Assembly: GCA_965197555.1 (NCBI GenBank)
Contig: OZ240213.1
Location: 434,001 to 498,000 of the forward strand
Direction: 5' to 3'
Length of the DNA stretch: 64,000 nucleotides
From: G965197555 sp965197555
GTDB taxonomy: Bacteria > Chloroflexota > Dehalococcoidia > Lucifugimonadales > UBA3495
The position numbers and the translations under genes are program-made. The number at the start of each line of letters is the position of its first letter. The stretch's first letter is position 1. The notes beneath the pieces are model-generated. The model did no database searches, was not told the origin of the DNA, and saw only the letters and a list, made by a program, of their open reading frames with translations. Positions 1 to 8,618 of the stretch are shown one piece after another.

Positions 1-2
1 GG

Positions 3-524
3 CTCATCGACGCCAGACGCGAATTAACCTCGCCGGATTGGCAGCCTATCGTAGTGCAACGTTCTAGCTGGAAGGACAGCGTCAAGAGTGGTGATCGGGT
101 CTACATCCGCGGAGTTCCCCAGCCGGTGGAAGTAATAAGCGCCACCGACAATCAGGGCCGACTAGAGGTCTTGATAGGAACTATGCGGGCTACCATACCG
201 GTATACCAGCTGGAGCGACCGGCGCCTGGGCATGAAACCGCTGCCGGAGCCGGCGTGCACCTCAGCCGCAGCGACCGTAAACCCGCCCCATCCGAGATGG
301 ACCTGCGTGGGTTGCGGGTGGACCAAGCCATTCATATTCTGGACGGTTGGCTAAACGATGCGGCTCTGGACGGCACGAGTTCCTTGCGCATCATCCACGG
401 AAAGGGCACTGGCGCCCTGCGCAACGCGATTAGAGAGTGGCTGGACAGACACCCGCTGGTGGCCTCTGCCAGCGCGGGCCAAGGTCCTGGAGGGGACGGT
501 GTTACGGTGGCGGAATTGCGCTAG
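3..524 (+). CDS. mutS2: Endonuclease MutS2, C-terminal part (cut by window edge)
   Basis: The reading frame is open to the left edge, so only the last ~173 residues are present. The C-terminal ~80 residues are a Smr domain, with the DLRG motif at about 298-310 and the HGKG motif at about 399-410; in MutS2 this domain is a nuclease that limits recombination or rescues collided ribosomes. The segment before it (KDSVKSGDRVYIRG... onward) matches the small beta-rich linker that precedes Smr in MutS2. The MutS ATPase core must lie outside the window. The gene ends in TAG, 10 bp before the convergent crotonase gene. A stand-alone Smr protein is the alternative, but the upstream beta linker favours MutS2. 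Confidence 0.85.
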   Translation, partial: LIDARRELTSPDWQPIVVQRSSWKDSVKSGDRVYIRGVPQPVEVISATDNQGRLEVLIGTMRATIPVYQLERPAPGHETAAGAGVHLSRSDRKPAPSEMDLRGLRVDQAIHILDGWLNDAALDGTSSLRIIHGKGTGALRNAIREWLDRHPLVASASAGQGPGGDGVTVAELR

Positions 525-534
525 CCGCCCAGGG

Positions 535-1338
535 TCATTGGCCTGTAAATCTTGGCTGCCGCTTTTCGATGAAGGCTCGGGTCCCTTCTTGGAAGTCATG
601 GGTCAATGAAATTTCACTGATCGCCCCGGTTTCAGCGTCTAGGTGGGTTTCTAAATCCGTGTGCCACGATTGGTCTATTAGAGCCTTGAACCGTCCGTAA
701 GCCGACGTTGGGCCCTGGGCCAACCTGTGGACGGTCTCTAGAGCGTGCTGCTCCAGCTCTTGGGCCGTACACACCTGGCTGACGAGACCTTTCTCCAGCG
801 CAACTTCGGCGCTCATGGGTTGGCTGGCCAGATACAACTCCATGGCCCTTGCGTTGCCCACCAACCTAGGCAGTAGATAGGTGGAGCCACCGTCAGCCGT
901 CGCCCCGATGTTAGCGTAGGCCATCAGGAATCTGGCGTCCCTGGAGGCGATACGGATGTCACAGGCTAGCATGAGGCTGAAGCCGGCCCCGGCCGCGACG
1001 CCGTTGATGCTGGCCACTACGGGTTTGGCTAGCCTCCGTAGGCCCAAGATGACGTCTTTGTGTAGAGTGTCAGCCAGATTTCGCACGTGGCTGGACAAGG
1101 ACTCGGCTCCACCCTGTTGAAATTGCTCTACGAAGTCTTTGACGTCTCCGCCGGCACAGAATGCTCCGCCTGTCCCGGACAGCAACACAGCGCGCACTTC
1201 GGGGCTATCACAAAACCTGATGGCGCGTCCGAGTTCTTCAACCATCGAAGAGTTCAAAGCATTGCGGGCTTCCGGCCGGTTAAGGGTAATTAACCCCAGA
1301 TTGTCCCTTTTCTCGAATTTTATTTGGTCACCGGCCAT
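535..1338 (-). CDS. Enoyl-CoA hydratase/isomerase (crotonase) family protein
   Basis: A 267-residue crotonase-fold protein of normal family length. The oxyanion-hole loops are visible: GGAFCAGGDVKDF (about 60-72) and VAAGAGFSLMLACDI (about 114-128). The active-site loop reads ADGGSTYLLPRLVG, with Asp where classical hydratases have Glu, which is typical of PaaG/PaaB-like isomerase-type members. Substrate cannot be deduced. The start is supported by AAGGAGA a few bases before ATG. It is the last gene of a minus-strand run after tldD, a HEPN-like gene and tldE; shared transcription with them is possible, but a metabolic link is not evident. Confidence 0.85.
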   Translation of the reverse strand: MAGDQIKFEKRDNLGLITLNRPEARNALNSSMVEELGRAIRFCDSPEVRAVLLSGTGGAFCAGGDVKDFVEQFQQGGAESLSSHVRNLADTLHKDVILGLRRLAKPVVASINGVAAGAGFSLMLACDIRIASRDARFLMAYANIGATADGGSTYLLPRLVGNARAMELYLASQPMSAEVALEKGLVSQVCTAQELEQHALETVHRLAQGPTSAYGRFKALIDQSWHTDLETHLDAETGAISEISLTHDFQEGTRAFIEKRQPRFTGQ

Positions 1339-1390
1339 AGGTCATCTCCTTGGTTACGAAACAAAGCGGTCTAAAGTGGAGGATAGGGGC

Positions 1391-2950
1391 TTAGTAGATT
1401 GTTTCCATATATTCGCTGATCTCCTCCACGGGGAAGTCGGTCACTGCTATCTCAGGGGCCCAGGTCACTTGGTCCGAAGCCCACCGTACGGTGCCGCGCC
1501 GGTCACTTCCAATCCCCAGAATATTGTTGATTACCCGCAGAACGTTGTCGTTCATACGGAGGGTGTTGGGTTGGAGCGGCGCCGCAAGTTTGCCATCCTT
1601 GATTATGTAGGAGTCTCCCACTACGGTGCCACTAAAATCTCCCGCCGAAATTCCGTTGACGGGGTAGGTGTACCAGATACGGCCAATGTAGAGCCCGTCG
1701 CCCACCAGATTCAGCAGTTCCTGGTGGGTAAGAGAGTCGGTGCCCTCAATAATCAAATTGGTCGGCGTAGTGGATGGTGTGGACGCGAAGTCCCGGCCGC
1801 CACCGTTGCCCGGCCTGAACCCGTTCCTTGGGGCGATGGCCCCGGATACGGTCTTCGGGTCCACTCCAAGCTTTGTTAATCCTTGGGGGTGGTTCAGCAT
1901 GCGCTGGTAACCGTAATAGTCGGATAGGAGGCCGGACAGAGAGCCGTTGCGGATAAGATCGGTCCTGCCGGTTGGCAGACCTTCATCGGTGATCCCTTTG
2001 GAGCCAGCGAGACTCGGCGCGGCCCCATCGTCGTACAGGTTTAACCCTTCAGTGGCTACGTGCCGGCCAAACTGGCCCATAAAGGGGGATGCTCCCGCGT
2101 AGAACATATCCAGTTGCAGTCCGGGCAACAAAATCCATTCCAAGATCTCCGACACCGGTTGGGGTCCCAGAACAACGCGATAGCTGCCGGTGGCTGTCCT
2201 TTGGCCCCCTACCGAGCTGATGGCCCGGCGGGCCGCGTTCGCTCCCGAGTCACCGTCAAAATCGGCCAAGCGACTTGCCACCGACCACCCACTACCCTTG
2301 GCCGAGTGTTCCTCCACCATAGCGGTAGCAAAGGAAAGCACCAGCGTGGACTCATCCGCCTGAACTCGTGGCATCCATGTAGAAGCGATGGCAACTCGCT
2401 CTTGGACCACTACCATGTCGCCACCAAGGATCAGACCAAGGTTGTTAAGGCGGTCGGGTGAGCCAGCCAGGTCAAGCAAGTCTTCCGACGACTCGAATAC
2501 TTCCAACGCCCGCTCCACCATGCGCCAGCCCCCCGACACCAAGCCGTTGTTGCTGAGCCGCATGACCGCTGGGTCGTGGTAGCGGCTTAGCGTCCGCTCC
2601 GACCCCATGGGATGAGGCAGTGAGACGAACTCCCTATCCAGGACCGCGCCCTGACGGGCCTTTCGTAGCGCGCTGGACACCCCTTCGAGGGAAAGATCAG
2701 TGGGCTCGCTTCCGAATCCCACCTTCATCCCTTCTGGAGTGTGGAAAGCAACACGCAATCCCAGCCCGTAGGACTCCGCCGATTTGGGCTCTTCCACGCC
2801 ATTGCTGGGTATATGGGAAGTGTAGTTAAGACGGGCCGTCAGATTGCAATTGGCTGAGGCGAATACTTCGACCTCGGCAACGTCCGGTTGGGCAATGGCG
2901 TATGCCAGACCATCTCTTGTTGCTTTGCGAAGGGTGGATAGTGGTAGCAT
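1391..2950 (-). CDS. TldE/PmbA-type subunit of the TldD-TldE metalloprotease family
   Basis: A 519-residue member of the TldD/PmbA (peptidase U62) family. It has the family's conserved C-terminal beta-rich core (GLPTGRTDLIRNGSLSG, then GNGGGRD and NLIIEGTD segments) but no HExxxH zinc motif. That pattern fits the catalytically inert TldE/PmbA partner rather than TldD. In characterised systems TldD and TldE form a heterodimer that degrades or trims unfolded peptides and some modified peptides. The zinc-bearing partner is encoded at 3503-5077, separated by a small HEPN-like gene, so the pair is almost certainly co-expressed. Confidence 0.85.
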   Translation of the reverse strand: MLPLSTLRKATRDGLAYAIAQPDVAEVEVFASANCNLTARLNYTSHIPSNGVEEPKSAESYGLGLRVAFHTPEGMKVGFGSEPTDLSLEGVSSALRKARQGAVLDREFVSLPHPMGSERTLSRYHDPAVMRLSNNGLVSGGWRMVERALEVFESSEDLLDLAGSPDRLNNLGLILGGDMVVVQERVAIASTWMPRVQADESTLVLSFATAMVEEHSAKGSGWSVASRLADFDGDSGANAARRAISSVGGQRTATGSYRVVLGPQPVSEILEWILLPGLQLDMFYAGASPFMGQFGRHVATEGLNLYDDGAAPSLAGSKGITDEGLPTGRTDLIRNGSLSGLLSDYYGYQRMLNHPQGLTKLGVDPKTVSGAIAPRNGFRPGNGGGRDFASTPSTTPTNLIIEGTDSLTHQELLNLVGDGLYIGRIWYTYPVNGISAGDFSGTVVGDSYIIKDGKLAAPLQPNTLRMNDNVLRVINNILGIGSDRRGTVRWASDQVTWAPEIAVTDFPVEEISEYMETIY

Positions 2951-3072
2951 TTGTTGTTTCTGCCTTCACCTGGAGGCTCTAAGAATCGATCACTTGGCGA
3001 ACGAATTCAAGACCCATCGCCCCGTATCGTCTGATACCCGGTTTCCAGAAAGTTAGGTCCAGAGCAGTATGG

Positions 3073-3429
3073 TCATGGTATGAGCTGTTCCAGACCTTCG
3101 ACCAAGCGGTGTACCGATTCAATCCCCAAGTCAACTAGCTCACGGCCCATGTTGTTCTCATAGAAATTGATGTGCAGGTTGTTGGCTGTGTGGAAATCCA
3201 TGCCAAGTTGAGAATCTTCGGATTCGCTTACCAGTTGGTTTATCATCTCGAACAGGACTGCATGGCCGTCGTGCCTCAAGCCCCTGCTTTCGCCTACGGC
3301 GTTGACCATCTGAGCGGCTGCGCCCCAGCCCTTCTCAGAGGCCTGGCGAAGGTCGCCCTTGTCCAGCTCTTCCTGCGCCTGTGCGAGAAGGGCTCGGCTG
3401 GCCGCAGCGTAATTTCGAGGTTGGGTCAT
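3073..3429 (-). CDS. Small helical HEPN/PaREP1-like protein
   Basis: A 118-residue all-helical protein. The N-terminal half (AQEELDKGDLRQASEKGWGAA) resembles the PaREP1 family of HEPN-type proteins, in which a helix-rich fold carries an Rx4-6H motif in active RNases. Here SRGLRHDGHA (about 49-58) offers R...H, so an RNase-type site cannot be excluded. ATG start. It lies between the TldD-type gene (74 bp upstream) and the TldE-type gene (122 bp downstream) on the same strand. Whether it works with the protease is unknown; no nucleotidyltransferase partner is adjacent. Confidence 0.6.
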   Translation of the reverse strand: MTQPRNYAAASRALLAQAQEELDKGDLRQASEKGWGAAAQMVNAVGESRGLRHDGHAVLFEMINQLVSESEDSQLGMDFHTANNLHINFYENNMGRELVDLGIESVHRLVEGLEQLIP

Positions 3430-3502
3430 AACAGCTAACAGGGAATGCAGTTACGTTGGAGACGACCATTTCTTGATCTTGAATCCGGGTCTCTGTTTAG
3501 CT

Positions 3503-5077
3503 CTATCCCGGCCCGGTCAGGCGGGCGATGCCCCGCATGGTCGGCCCTCCGTTGCTCATGCGCTTGGCTTGCATGGGCTGGCCTTTCCCGCAGTTCGGTA
3601 TTGGATTGATCCGCAGGTCGTTCCCAACAGCGTCGATGGACATGAAGTAATCCCGGGTGTCTGAGGTGATGCCTCCATCCCGGTATAGCTGTCCCAATTG
3701 TCCGTTGTTGATCTCGTAAACCTTGACCGCTGAGATCCGGAAGTTTTCCCGAGACTCGGCTATGGAAGGAGTCCGGTGGCCAGCGATGTAATAGCCGTGG
3801 TCTACTTCTTGAATTATATCCTCGGGGTTGCGGTCGCCCGGAGCGAATATCGTGTTGGTCATCCGGATTAATGGTACCAGATGGGCCTCGGTAGACCTGG
3901 CTGAGCCGTTGGGCTCCACTCCCATCAGGGCTGCGGTCTGGCGGTTGTTCAGGAACTCCTCCAATACGCCGCCGCGGATGATGTGGGCCCGCCGCGCAGG
4001 AGTACCCTCGTGGTCGTAGATGAAGGACCCGTATCCTTCCAGCAACGGATCAGAGAAGGCGTTAACCATTGAGGAAGCCACCTGACGCCCAATCTGGTTC
4101 TCTTGAAGATTCTTCAAGAACCAGGAGCGCCCGGCGTAGGCCGTCTCGTACTTCAGGGCCCGGTCTGATTCTGAAGGATGGCCGACTACTTCGTGCACCA
4201 GCAGAGTGTTGAAGTGGGGATCGGTGACCACAGGCACTTCTCGGTCGGGTGTTCTGAGCTTTGGCGCGGCGGATACTTCTGCTGCGTCGGAGCCGAGCTT
4301 GCTGCAGAAGTCGATGAAGTTGGGCAGGATGATGGAACCGTTGTCGTAGCCCTCCACCAGGATTTCCCATCCCCGTTGGTGCCCGGTGAAGTCGTAGAGC
4401 TCAAAATTGCCCTCATCCCCGGAACAAATGGCGATGGCGAAGCCCTCGGTCTGAGCGAAGCTCTGGTCTATGTCCGCGCCTTGGTTGCTGATAAACAGCT
4501 CCCGAGATAGGAAGGTACTGGTGGAAGCAGCGGAGTAGATTATTCGATCGCTACGACCCTGAAGCGCTTGGCAACCATCGACAGCCATCTGGACGGTGTC
4601 GGCTAGAGGTACGGACCTGGGGTCGGTCAGGTAGCTAGCCGGTACGGTGTCTTGGGCGATGGGGACCGGCGAAAGCTCCAATCCGGTAATAGATTGGCCC
4701 AACGTCGCGAAGCGACTACGCGTGGCGGCCTTGAGGCGGGCGTTAGTCCGAGCCCGTTGGTGGGCCTGCCTGATGCCTTCCCAGACCACTCGTTCGATGT
4801 TATCGGCGTCGACAGCCCCCAATATCTGGCCGTAGTACCCGGCGGCGGAGACCTTGCCCCCGGCAATCACGCGGACCCCAAAGCCGAAAGCGTAGTCTTC
4901 GGCGCTGGCTTTCTCGCTGCCGTTCTCCGCCGCTGCGCCTTTTTCCTCCCGGACTTGGACTCGCAGGTCACAATAACGCATGGCCGGGAGCCTATTGGCC
5001 TGCTCCTGTATAAGCGAGGCCAGCCTGGGGCGCATCCGGTCTAGGAGTTCGATGGTTACGCGGTCAGGCATAGGCAT
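3503..5077 (-). CDS. tldD: TldD-type zinc metalloprotease subunit
   Basis: A 524-residue TldD/PmbA family protein with the zinc motif HEVVGH followed by PSESDRALKYE (about 298-315), the mark of the catalytic TldD subunit. The downstream YETAYAGRSWFL and VEPNGSARS segments are also family-typical. TldD acts as a heterodimer with TldE as a cytoplasmic protease on flexible peptides, including modified peptide precursors and antitoxins in characterised cases. The partner is encoded downstream at 1391-2950. The start is an ATG at 5077; a second ATG two codons later is equally possible. It is the first gene of the minus-strand run. Confidence 0.9.
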   Translation of the reverse strand: MPMPDRVTIELLDRMRPRLASLIQEQANRLPAMRYCDLRVQVREEKGAAAENGSEKASAEDYAFGFGVRVIAGGKVSAAGYYGQILGAVDADNIERVVWEGIRQAHQRARTNARLKAATRSRFATLGQSITGLELSPVPIAQDTVPASYLTDPRSVPLADTVQMAVDGCQALQGRSDRIIYSAASTSTFLSRELFISNQGADIDQSFAQTEGFAIAICSGDEGNFELYDFTGHQRGWEILVEGYDNGSIILPNFIDFCSKLGSDAAEVSAAPKLRTPDREVPVVTDPHFNTLLVHEVVGHPSESDRALKYETAYAGRSWFLKNLQENQIGRQVASSMVNAFSDPLLEGYGSFIYDHEGTPARRAHIIRGGVLEEFLNNRQTAALMGVEPNGSARSTEAHLVPLIRMTNTIFAPGDRNPEDIIQEVDHGYYIAGHRTPSIAESRENFRISAVKVYEINNGQLGQLYRDGGITSDTRDYFMSIDAVGNDLRINPIPNCGKGQPMQAKRMSNGGPTMRGIARLTGPG

Positions 5078-5394
5078 TAATTTGAGTAAGGGTAGTGAAA
5101 ACAGACAAGATAGGTTGGAGGTATAATATCACGTCGTTCCCCGGTAACATCCTTGCGCGATGGGTAACTGCTCGGACTCGATGAGTCGTTGTTCCCATCC
5201 CAGTGTCATTCCGGCCCACCTTTCCAGTACGGAGCGGGCTTTCAGCCGGAACCTATAGCTTTTGCAACCAACGAAGCCCTCTATGCTTGGCATTTTAGGA
5301 TTCCCGGTTTCGCCACAATGACAGGCTTGGTCAGGAATGGCCCACAACTCTAAACAATTACAGCAATGGGATCAACGAGCTAACTTCAACGTTA
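5078..5394. other. Intergenic stretch, probably a degenerate dispersed repeat
   Basis: About 317 bp separate the divergent tldD and the plus-strand pair at 5395. A minus-strand open frame (5129-5347) exists but is Cys/Arg-rich, has no ribosome-binding site and looks like no family. The sequence around 5290-5325 (GATTCCCGGTTTCGCCACAA) resembles the decayed 'GATTCCCG...TTTCGCGGGAATGAC' intergenic repeats found in many bacteria. I call no gene here. Confidence 0.3.
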
Positions 5395-5697
5395 ATGGTG
5401 TATGAAGACTTCCAGGGTCTCTCCATCCGCCTGCCTGGAGAGCGCCTGGCCCACATCTTGGAAACTCACCCGTATATGGCCGGGTTAGAATGGACGATTT
5501 CCCAGACCCTAGGGGCGCCAGAGTTCGAGAGGAGATCTATCACCGCACCCCGTGACGTTCTATTGTATTATCGAAAATTTCCCGATGTGCTGGATAGAGA
5601 CCGGTATATCTGTGTGGTAGTGAAAGTGGAAGACGGTGGTGGCTTTGTCCTGACCGCCTATTTAACCGATAACGTGAAAAGAGGGGCTAGCGTATGA
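5395..5697 (+). CDS. Small protein, likely toxin-like (DUF4258/nuclease-type) partner
   Basis: A 100-residue protein reading ...IRLPGERLAHILETHPYM..., then VLLYYRKFPDVLDRDRYICVVVKVEDGGGFVLTAYLTD. The 'H-x-H' helix followed by a terminal beta-sheet ending in an AYLTD strand resembles DUF4258 and phage-type RelE/barnase-like nuclease folds, which commonly precede DUF2283 genes. It overlaps the next gene by 4 bases (ATGA), so the two are translationally coupled. Toxin function is inferred only from the pairing. The start could lie slightly downstream, but the first ATG leaves a complete fold. Confidence 0.6.
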   Translation: MVYEDFQGLSIRLPGERLAHILETHPYMAGLEWTISQTLGAPEFERRSITAPRDVLLYYRKFPDVLDRDRYICVVVKVEDGGGFVLTAYLTDNVKRGASV

Positions 5698-5918
5698 GGG
5701 AGAAAGCACCCAAGATCTGGTACGACCCTGAGTGGGACTTCCTGGAGGTAGTCTGGGACAGGAGGGCCGAGCCTGCTTACTATACCGAAACCGACGATGA
5801 ACGGGTAATGGCTTTGGTGGATGACCAAGGAAATGTCCGAGGGTTTCAGGTCCAAGGTCTAAAAGCTATGATGAACAAACTTTTAGACTTCGTCGTGATA
5901 CCTAAGGAGAATCGTTAG
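5694..5918 (+). CDS. DUF2283 family protein (likely partner/antitoxin)
   Basis: A 74-residue protein with the DUF2283 signature: WYDPEWDFLEVVWDRRAEPAYYTETDDERVMALVDDQGNVRGFQV. DUF2283 proteins are small beta-rich proteins that typically sit beside DUF4258 or similar genes and are regarded as toxin-antitoxin-like pairs without firm biochemical proof. ATG overlaps the upstream stop (ATGA). The Asp/Glu-rich middle is consistent with an antitoxin-like partner. Confidence 0.75.
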   Translation: MREKAPKIWYDPEWDFLEVVWDRRAEPAYYTETDDERVMALVDDQGNVRGFQVQGLKAMMNKLLDFVVIPKENR

Positions 5919-5977
5919 CACACACTTTGGAGTGTCTTATTAGGGCCCAGCGGCCGAGTGTAATGAAGTCTTCTTGA

Positions 5978-7666
5978 TCACCTGGTAATCGCTCCCTCTG
6001 AGGCGGAAGACACTAGTTTCGCGTATTTGGCCAGGACTCCGGAGGTGTACTTGGGTGGAATGGGCTGCCAAGAGGCCCTGCGCTGGGCAATTTCCTCCTC
6101 GGTGAGGGCCACGTTCAAGGTGCGCCCAGGAATGTCGAGGGTGATGGTGTCGTTTTCTTGCAGCAGTCCTATGGGGCCGCCTACCTGGGCTTCAGGCGTT
6201 ACATGGCCCACCATGGGTCCGTGGGATGCTCCGGAGAACCGGCCATCGGTTACCAGGGCCACCGAGTCGCCCAGGCCTTGGCCTATCAGGGCACCGGTTA
6301 CCGCTAGCATCTCTCGCATGCCCGGGCCTCCTTTCGGACCCTCGTACCTAATCACAACAATATCTCCGGGCTGAATCTCCCGGCGCTGGATGGCCTGGAA
6401 AGCAGCTTCTTCTTGGTCGAAGACCCTCGCTGGCCCCCGGTAGACTCGCTCTTGGTGCCCGGCGACTTTGATTACCGCACCATCGGGGGCTAGGTTGCCG
6501 CGGAGGATGGCCAGGCCGCCCGTTGGGCTTCGTGGAGCATCCACCGGGTAGACGACCGGTTGGTCATCAATGGTGGCCACAGCCTCAATGTTCTCCCGCA
6601 GGGTTTTGCCGGTAACGGTCATGCAATCGCCGTGGAGCAAGCCCGCTTGAAGCAACCGTTTGGCCACCAGCGCGATTCCTCCGTAGCGGTTCAGGTCCGC
6701 CATGACGTACCGGCCCGCGGGTCGCATGTCAGCGATATAAGGGGTATTGCGGCCAATCCGATCGAAGTCCTCCAGCCCAAGGTTGACCTCTGCTTCATTG
6801 GCGATGGCCATTAAATGCAATACAGCATTGGTCGATCCACCCATAGCAACCACCATGGTGATGGCGTTCTCGAAGGCCTGCCGGGTAAGGATATCCCGAG
6901 GTCGGAGGTCCTCCTCCAACAAACGCAGCAGGGTGCGCCCCGCTTGGCGGGCCATGTCCAACCTCCTGGAGTCTATAGCGGGTATTGAGGCGTCCCCCGG
7001 CAATGACATACCCAGGGCTTCGATGGCGGTTGACATGGTGTTGGCAGTAAAGAGACCGGCGCAGGAACCCTCCCCAGGACAGGCGTTACATTCCAACTCC
7101 TGAAGGTCTGCTAGGGACATATCTCCTTTGGCGTAGGCCCCCACCGCCTCAAAGACGTCTTGGATATTGACGTCATTGCCCTGGAACCGGCCTGGCATTA
7201 TGGTCCCGCCGTAAATGAATATGGACGGAATATTCAGCCGGGCAATAGCCATCAAGCAGCCGGGCATGTTTTTGTCGCACCCAGCGATAGTTACCAGCCC
7301 ATCCATGCGTTCACCGAATGCTACGACTTCAATGGAGTCCGCAATTACCTCCCGGCTCACCAGGGAGGCCTTCATGCCCTCGGTGCCCATAGAGATGCCG
7401 TCGCTGATGGTGATGGTGCCGAACTCGAAGGGTATACCATCGGCAGCTCTTATGCCCTCTTTGGCTGCCTGAGCGATCCTGTCCAGGTGCACGTTGCACG
7501 GAGTAACGTCGCTGGCCAAGTTGGCGATGGCCAGAAATGGCTTTTGCAGGTCTTCCTGAGAGAGGCCCATGGCCATAAGCATAGCCCGGGCGGGCGCCCT
7601 ATCCGGGCCCTCGGTGATCTCCTTACTCCGGTGCTTTAGCCTAAGGTCCGTGCTGGTGGTCGTCAT
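5978..7666 (-). CDS. ilvD: Dihydroxy-acid dehydratase
   Basis: A 562-residue IlvD/Edd family enzyme that converts 2,3-dihydroxy-isovalerate or -methylvalerate to the 2-keto acids of branched-chain amino-acid synthesis. The Fe-S cluster cysteines are visible in CDKNMPGC (about 110-117) and CPGEGSCAGLFTANTMS (about 183-199). Length and the complete C-terminal beta-barrel (VTDGRFSGASHGPMVGHVTPEA) are normal. The start is fixed by AGGAGG just upstream of ATG. No other ilv genes are nearby. It is divergent from the nickel SOD gene; its cluster type is superoxide-sensitive in characterised homologues, making that neighbour suggestive. Confidence 0.95.
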   Translation of the reverse strand: MTTTSTDLRLKHRSKEITEGPDRAPARAMLMAMGLSQEDLQKPFLAIANLASDVTPCNVHLDRIAQAAKEGIRAADGIPFEFGTITISDGISMGTEGMKASLVSREVIADSIEVVAFGERMDGLVTIAGCDKNMPGCLMAIARLNIPSIFIYGGTIMPGRFQGNDVNIQDVFEAVGAYAKGDMSLADLQELECNACPGEGSCAGLFTANTMSTAIEALGMSLPGDASIPAIDSRRLDMARQAGRTLLRLLEEDLRPRDILTRQAFENAITMVVAMGGSTNAVLHLMAIANEAEVNLGLEDFDRIGRNTPYIADMRPAGRYVMADLNRYGGIALVAKRLLQAGLLHGDCMTVTGKTLRENIEAVATIDDQPVVYPVDAPRSPTGGLAILRGNLAPDGAVIKVAGHQERVYRGPARVFDQEEAAFQAIQRREIQPGDIVVIRYEGPKGGPGMREMLAVTGALIGQGLGDSVALVTDGRFSGASHGPMVGHVTPEAQVGGPIGLLQENDTITLDIPGRTLNVALTEEEIAQRRASWQPIPPKYTSGVLAKYAKLVSSASEGAITR

Positions 7667-7989
7667 TTCTGTGCCTCCTGATTGACCGACTAGCTGTGCG
7701 CGCTACTGCCCAGGAATCGATGTGGAAAGCAAGGGAACAATAGCTCTCTGGGCAGGGTAATTGTCTGCTATTCTTCCGGGCGATGTTTCTGGGAGGTCGC
7801 GGAAGTGTGGTCCGGAACATCAAGTCCTGACCGCAGGCATCGTGGTAGACGCCCTTCGCCGCTGTTGGCCCATTATAAGTGGCCCCCATCAGGGGTTACA
7901 AGCTATTGTTGCGGTGAGGGGTTGCGTGCCCACCTGATTTCTTGTACGCTGTTGCCTGCTCAAAATCTAGCTAGTAAGGCAGGGCAGAT
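7667..7989. promoter_or_regulatory. Divergent ilvD/sodN control region with an 8-bp paired element
   Basis: This 323-bp gap must hold the promoters for ilvD (minus) and sodN (plus). An exact 8-bp inverted repeat, CTGCCCAG at 7706-7713 and CTGGGCAG at 7748-7755, could fold in the ilvD leader RNA with a ~34-nt loop. It lacks a clear T run, so it is not an obvious attenuator. I see no T-box, riboswitch or leader peptide rich in Leu/Ile/Val codons. Confidence 0.3.
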
Positions 7990-8466
7990 ATGGTGAATCT
8001 TCTGGGACTGATTCGAGTAAAGACGGCCATGGCCCACTGTGATATACCGTGCGGTATCTATGACCCTATAGCGGCCAAAATTGCTGCTCAGACCGTCCAA
8101 AAGATGGTCTTGCGGATCCAGAACATCGAACCGCCAAGCGCCGATGCCGATGCCTCTGCTCGCCAGGCTTACGTCAACACCATATCTCGATATGTGACAG
8201 TCAAGGAAGAGCACGCTGAGATTGTCAAGAAGGAGCTCCGCATCCTGTGGGCCGACTATTTCAACCCGACCCATCTGGAAGCGCATCCCGACATACACAC
8301 CCATTTCTGGAACGCCCAGAAGCTGGCAGGCCGCAACAAACAGAACGTAGATATGGAAGCCGCCCAAGAGTTAGTGGCCACGGTGGACCGAATTGCCGAG
8401 GCTTTCTGGTCGACCAAGAACGTTGAGTATAGCGATCCCAACGCGGCAGTGAGGTACGGGACCTAA
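7990..8466 (+). CDS. sodN: Nickel-dependent superoxide dismutase precursor
   Basis: A 158-residue Ni-SOD. The diagnostic nickel hook HCDIPCGIYDP occupies residues 16-26; after leader removal His1, Cys2 and Cys6 bind nickel. A 15-residue leader (MVNLLGLIRVKTAMA) precedes it, comparable in length to Streptomyces SodN leaders, so the ATG at 7990 is preferred over the in-frame ATG at 8029 that would leave only Met-Ala before the His. The rest is the helical bundle of the family (ETIVKKELRILWADYF-like core, FWNAQKLAG). The enzyme dismutates superoxide in the cytoplasm. The SodX maturation protease usually found beside sodN is absent from this window. Confidence 0.93.
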   Translation: MVNLLGLIRVKTAMAHCDIPCGIYDPIAAKIAAQTVQKMVLRIQNIEPPSADADASARQAYVNTISRYVTVKEEHAEIVKKELRILWADYFNPTHLEAHPDIHTHFWNAQKLAGRNKQNVDMEAAQELVATVDRIAEAFWSTKNVEYSDPNAAVRYGT

Positions 8467-8536
8467 AGACTATAGCTCCATCTGGGAAGATTCTCTGGGC
8501 AGCCCGCTGCACTAAGGGTTAATGGGACAAAATCAA

Positions 8537-8574
8537 AGCGACTCCCCAAATGATTAGGGGAGTCGCTCACTTTT
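8537..8574. terminator. Strong bidirectional Rho-independent terminator between sodN and hemB
   Basis: A perfect 11-bp stem (AGCGACTCCCC at 8537-8547, GGGGAGTCGCT at 8557-8567) with a 9-nt loop is followed by CACTTTT on the plus strand. On the minus strand it is followed by TTGATTTTG. It can end both sodN (plus) and the tetrapyrrole operon (minus). Confidence 0.85.
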
Positions 8575-8618
8575 GCCACATTAGCCAAACTCTGAATTTA
8601 CGCTCATCAGCAAGAGGT

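Noticed and set aside
1139..1879. Long plus-strand frame opposite the crotonase/tldE genes
   Set aside because: It is antisense to two clear genes, has no ribosome-binding site and resembles no family; GC-rich shadow frame.
7667..7989. T-box or leader-peptide attenuator for ilvD
   Set aside because: The paired 8-mers have no T-run and no T-box consensus or branched-chain codon-rich leader peptide is visible.
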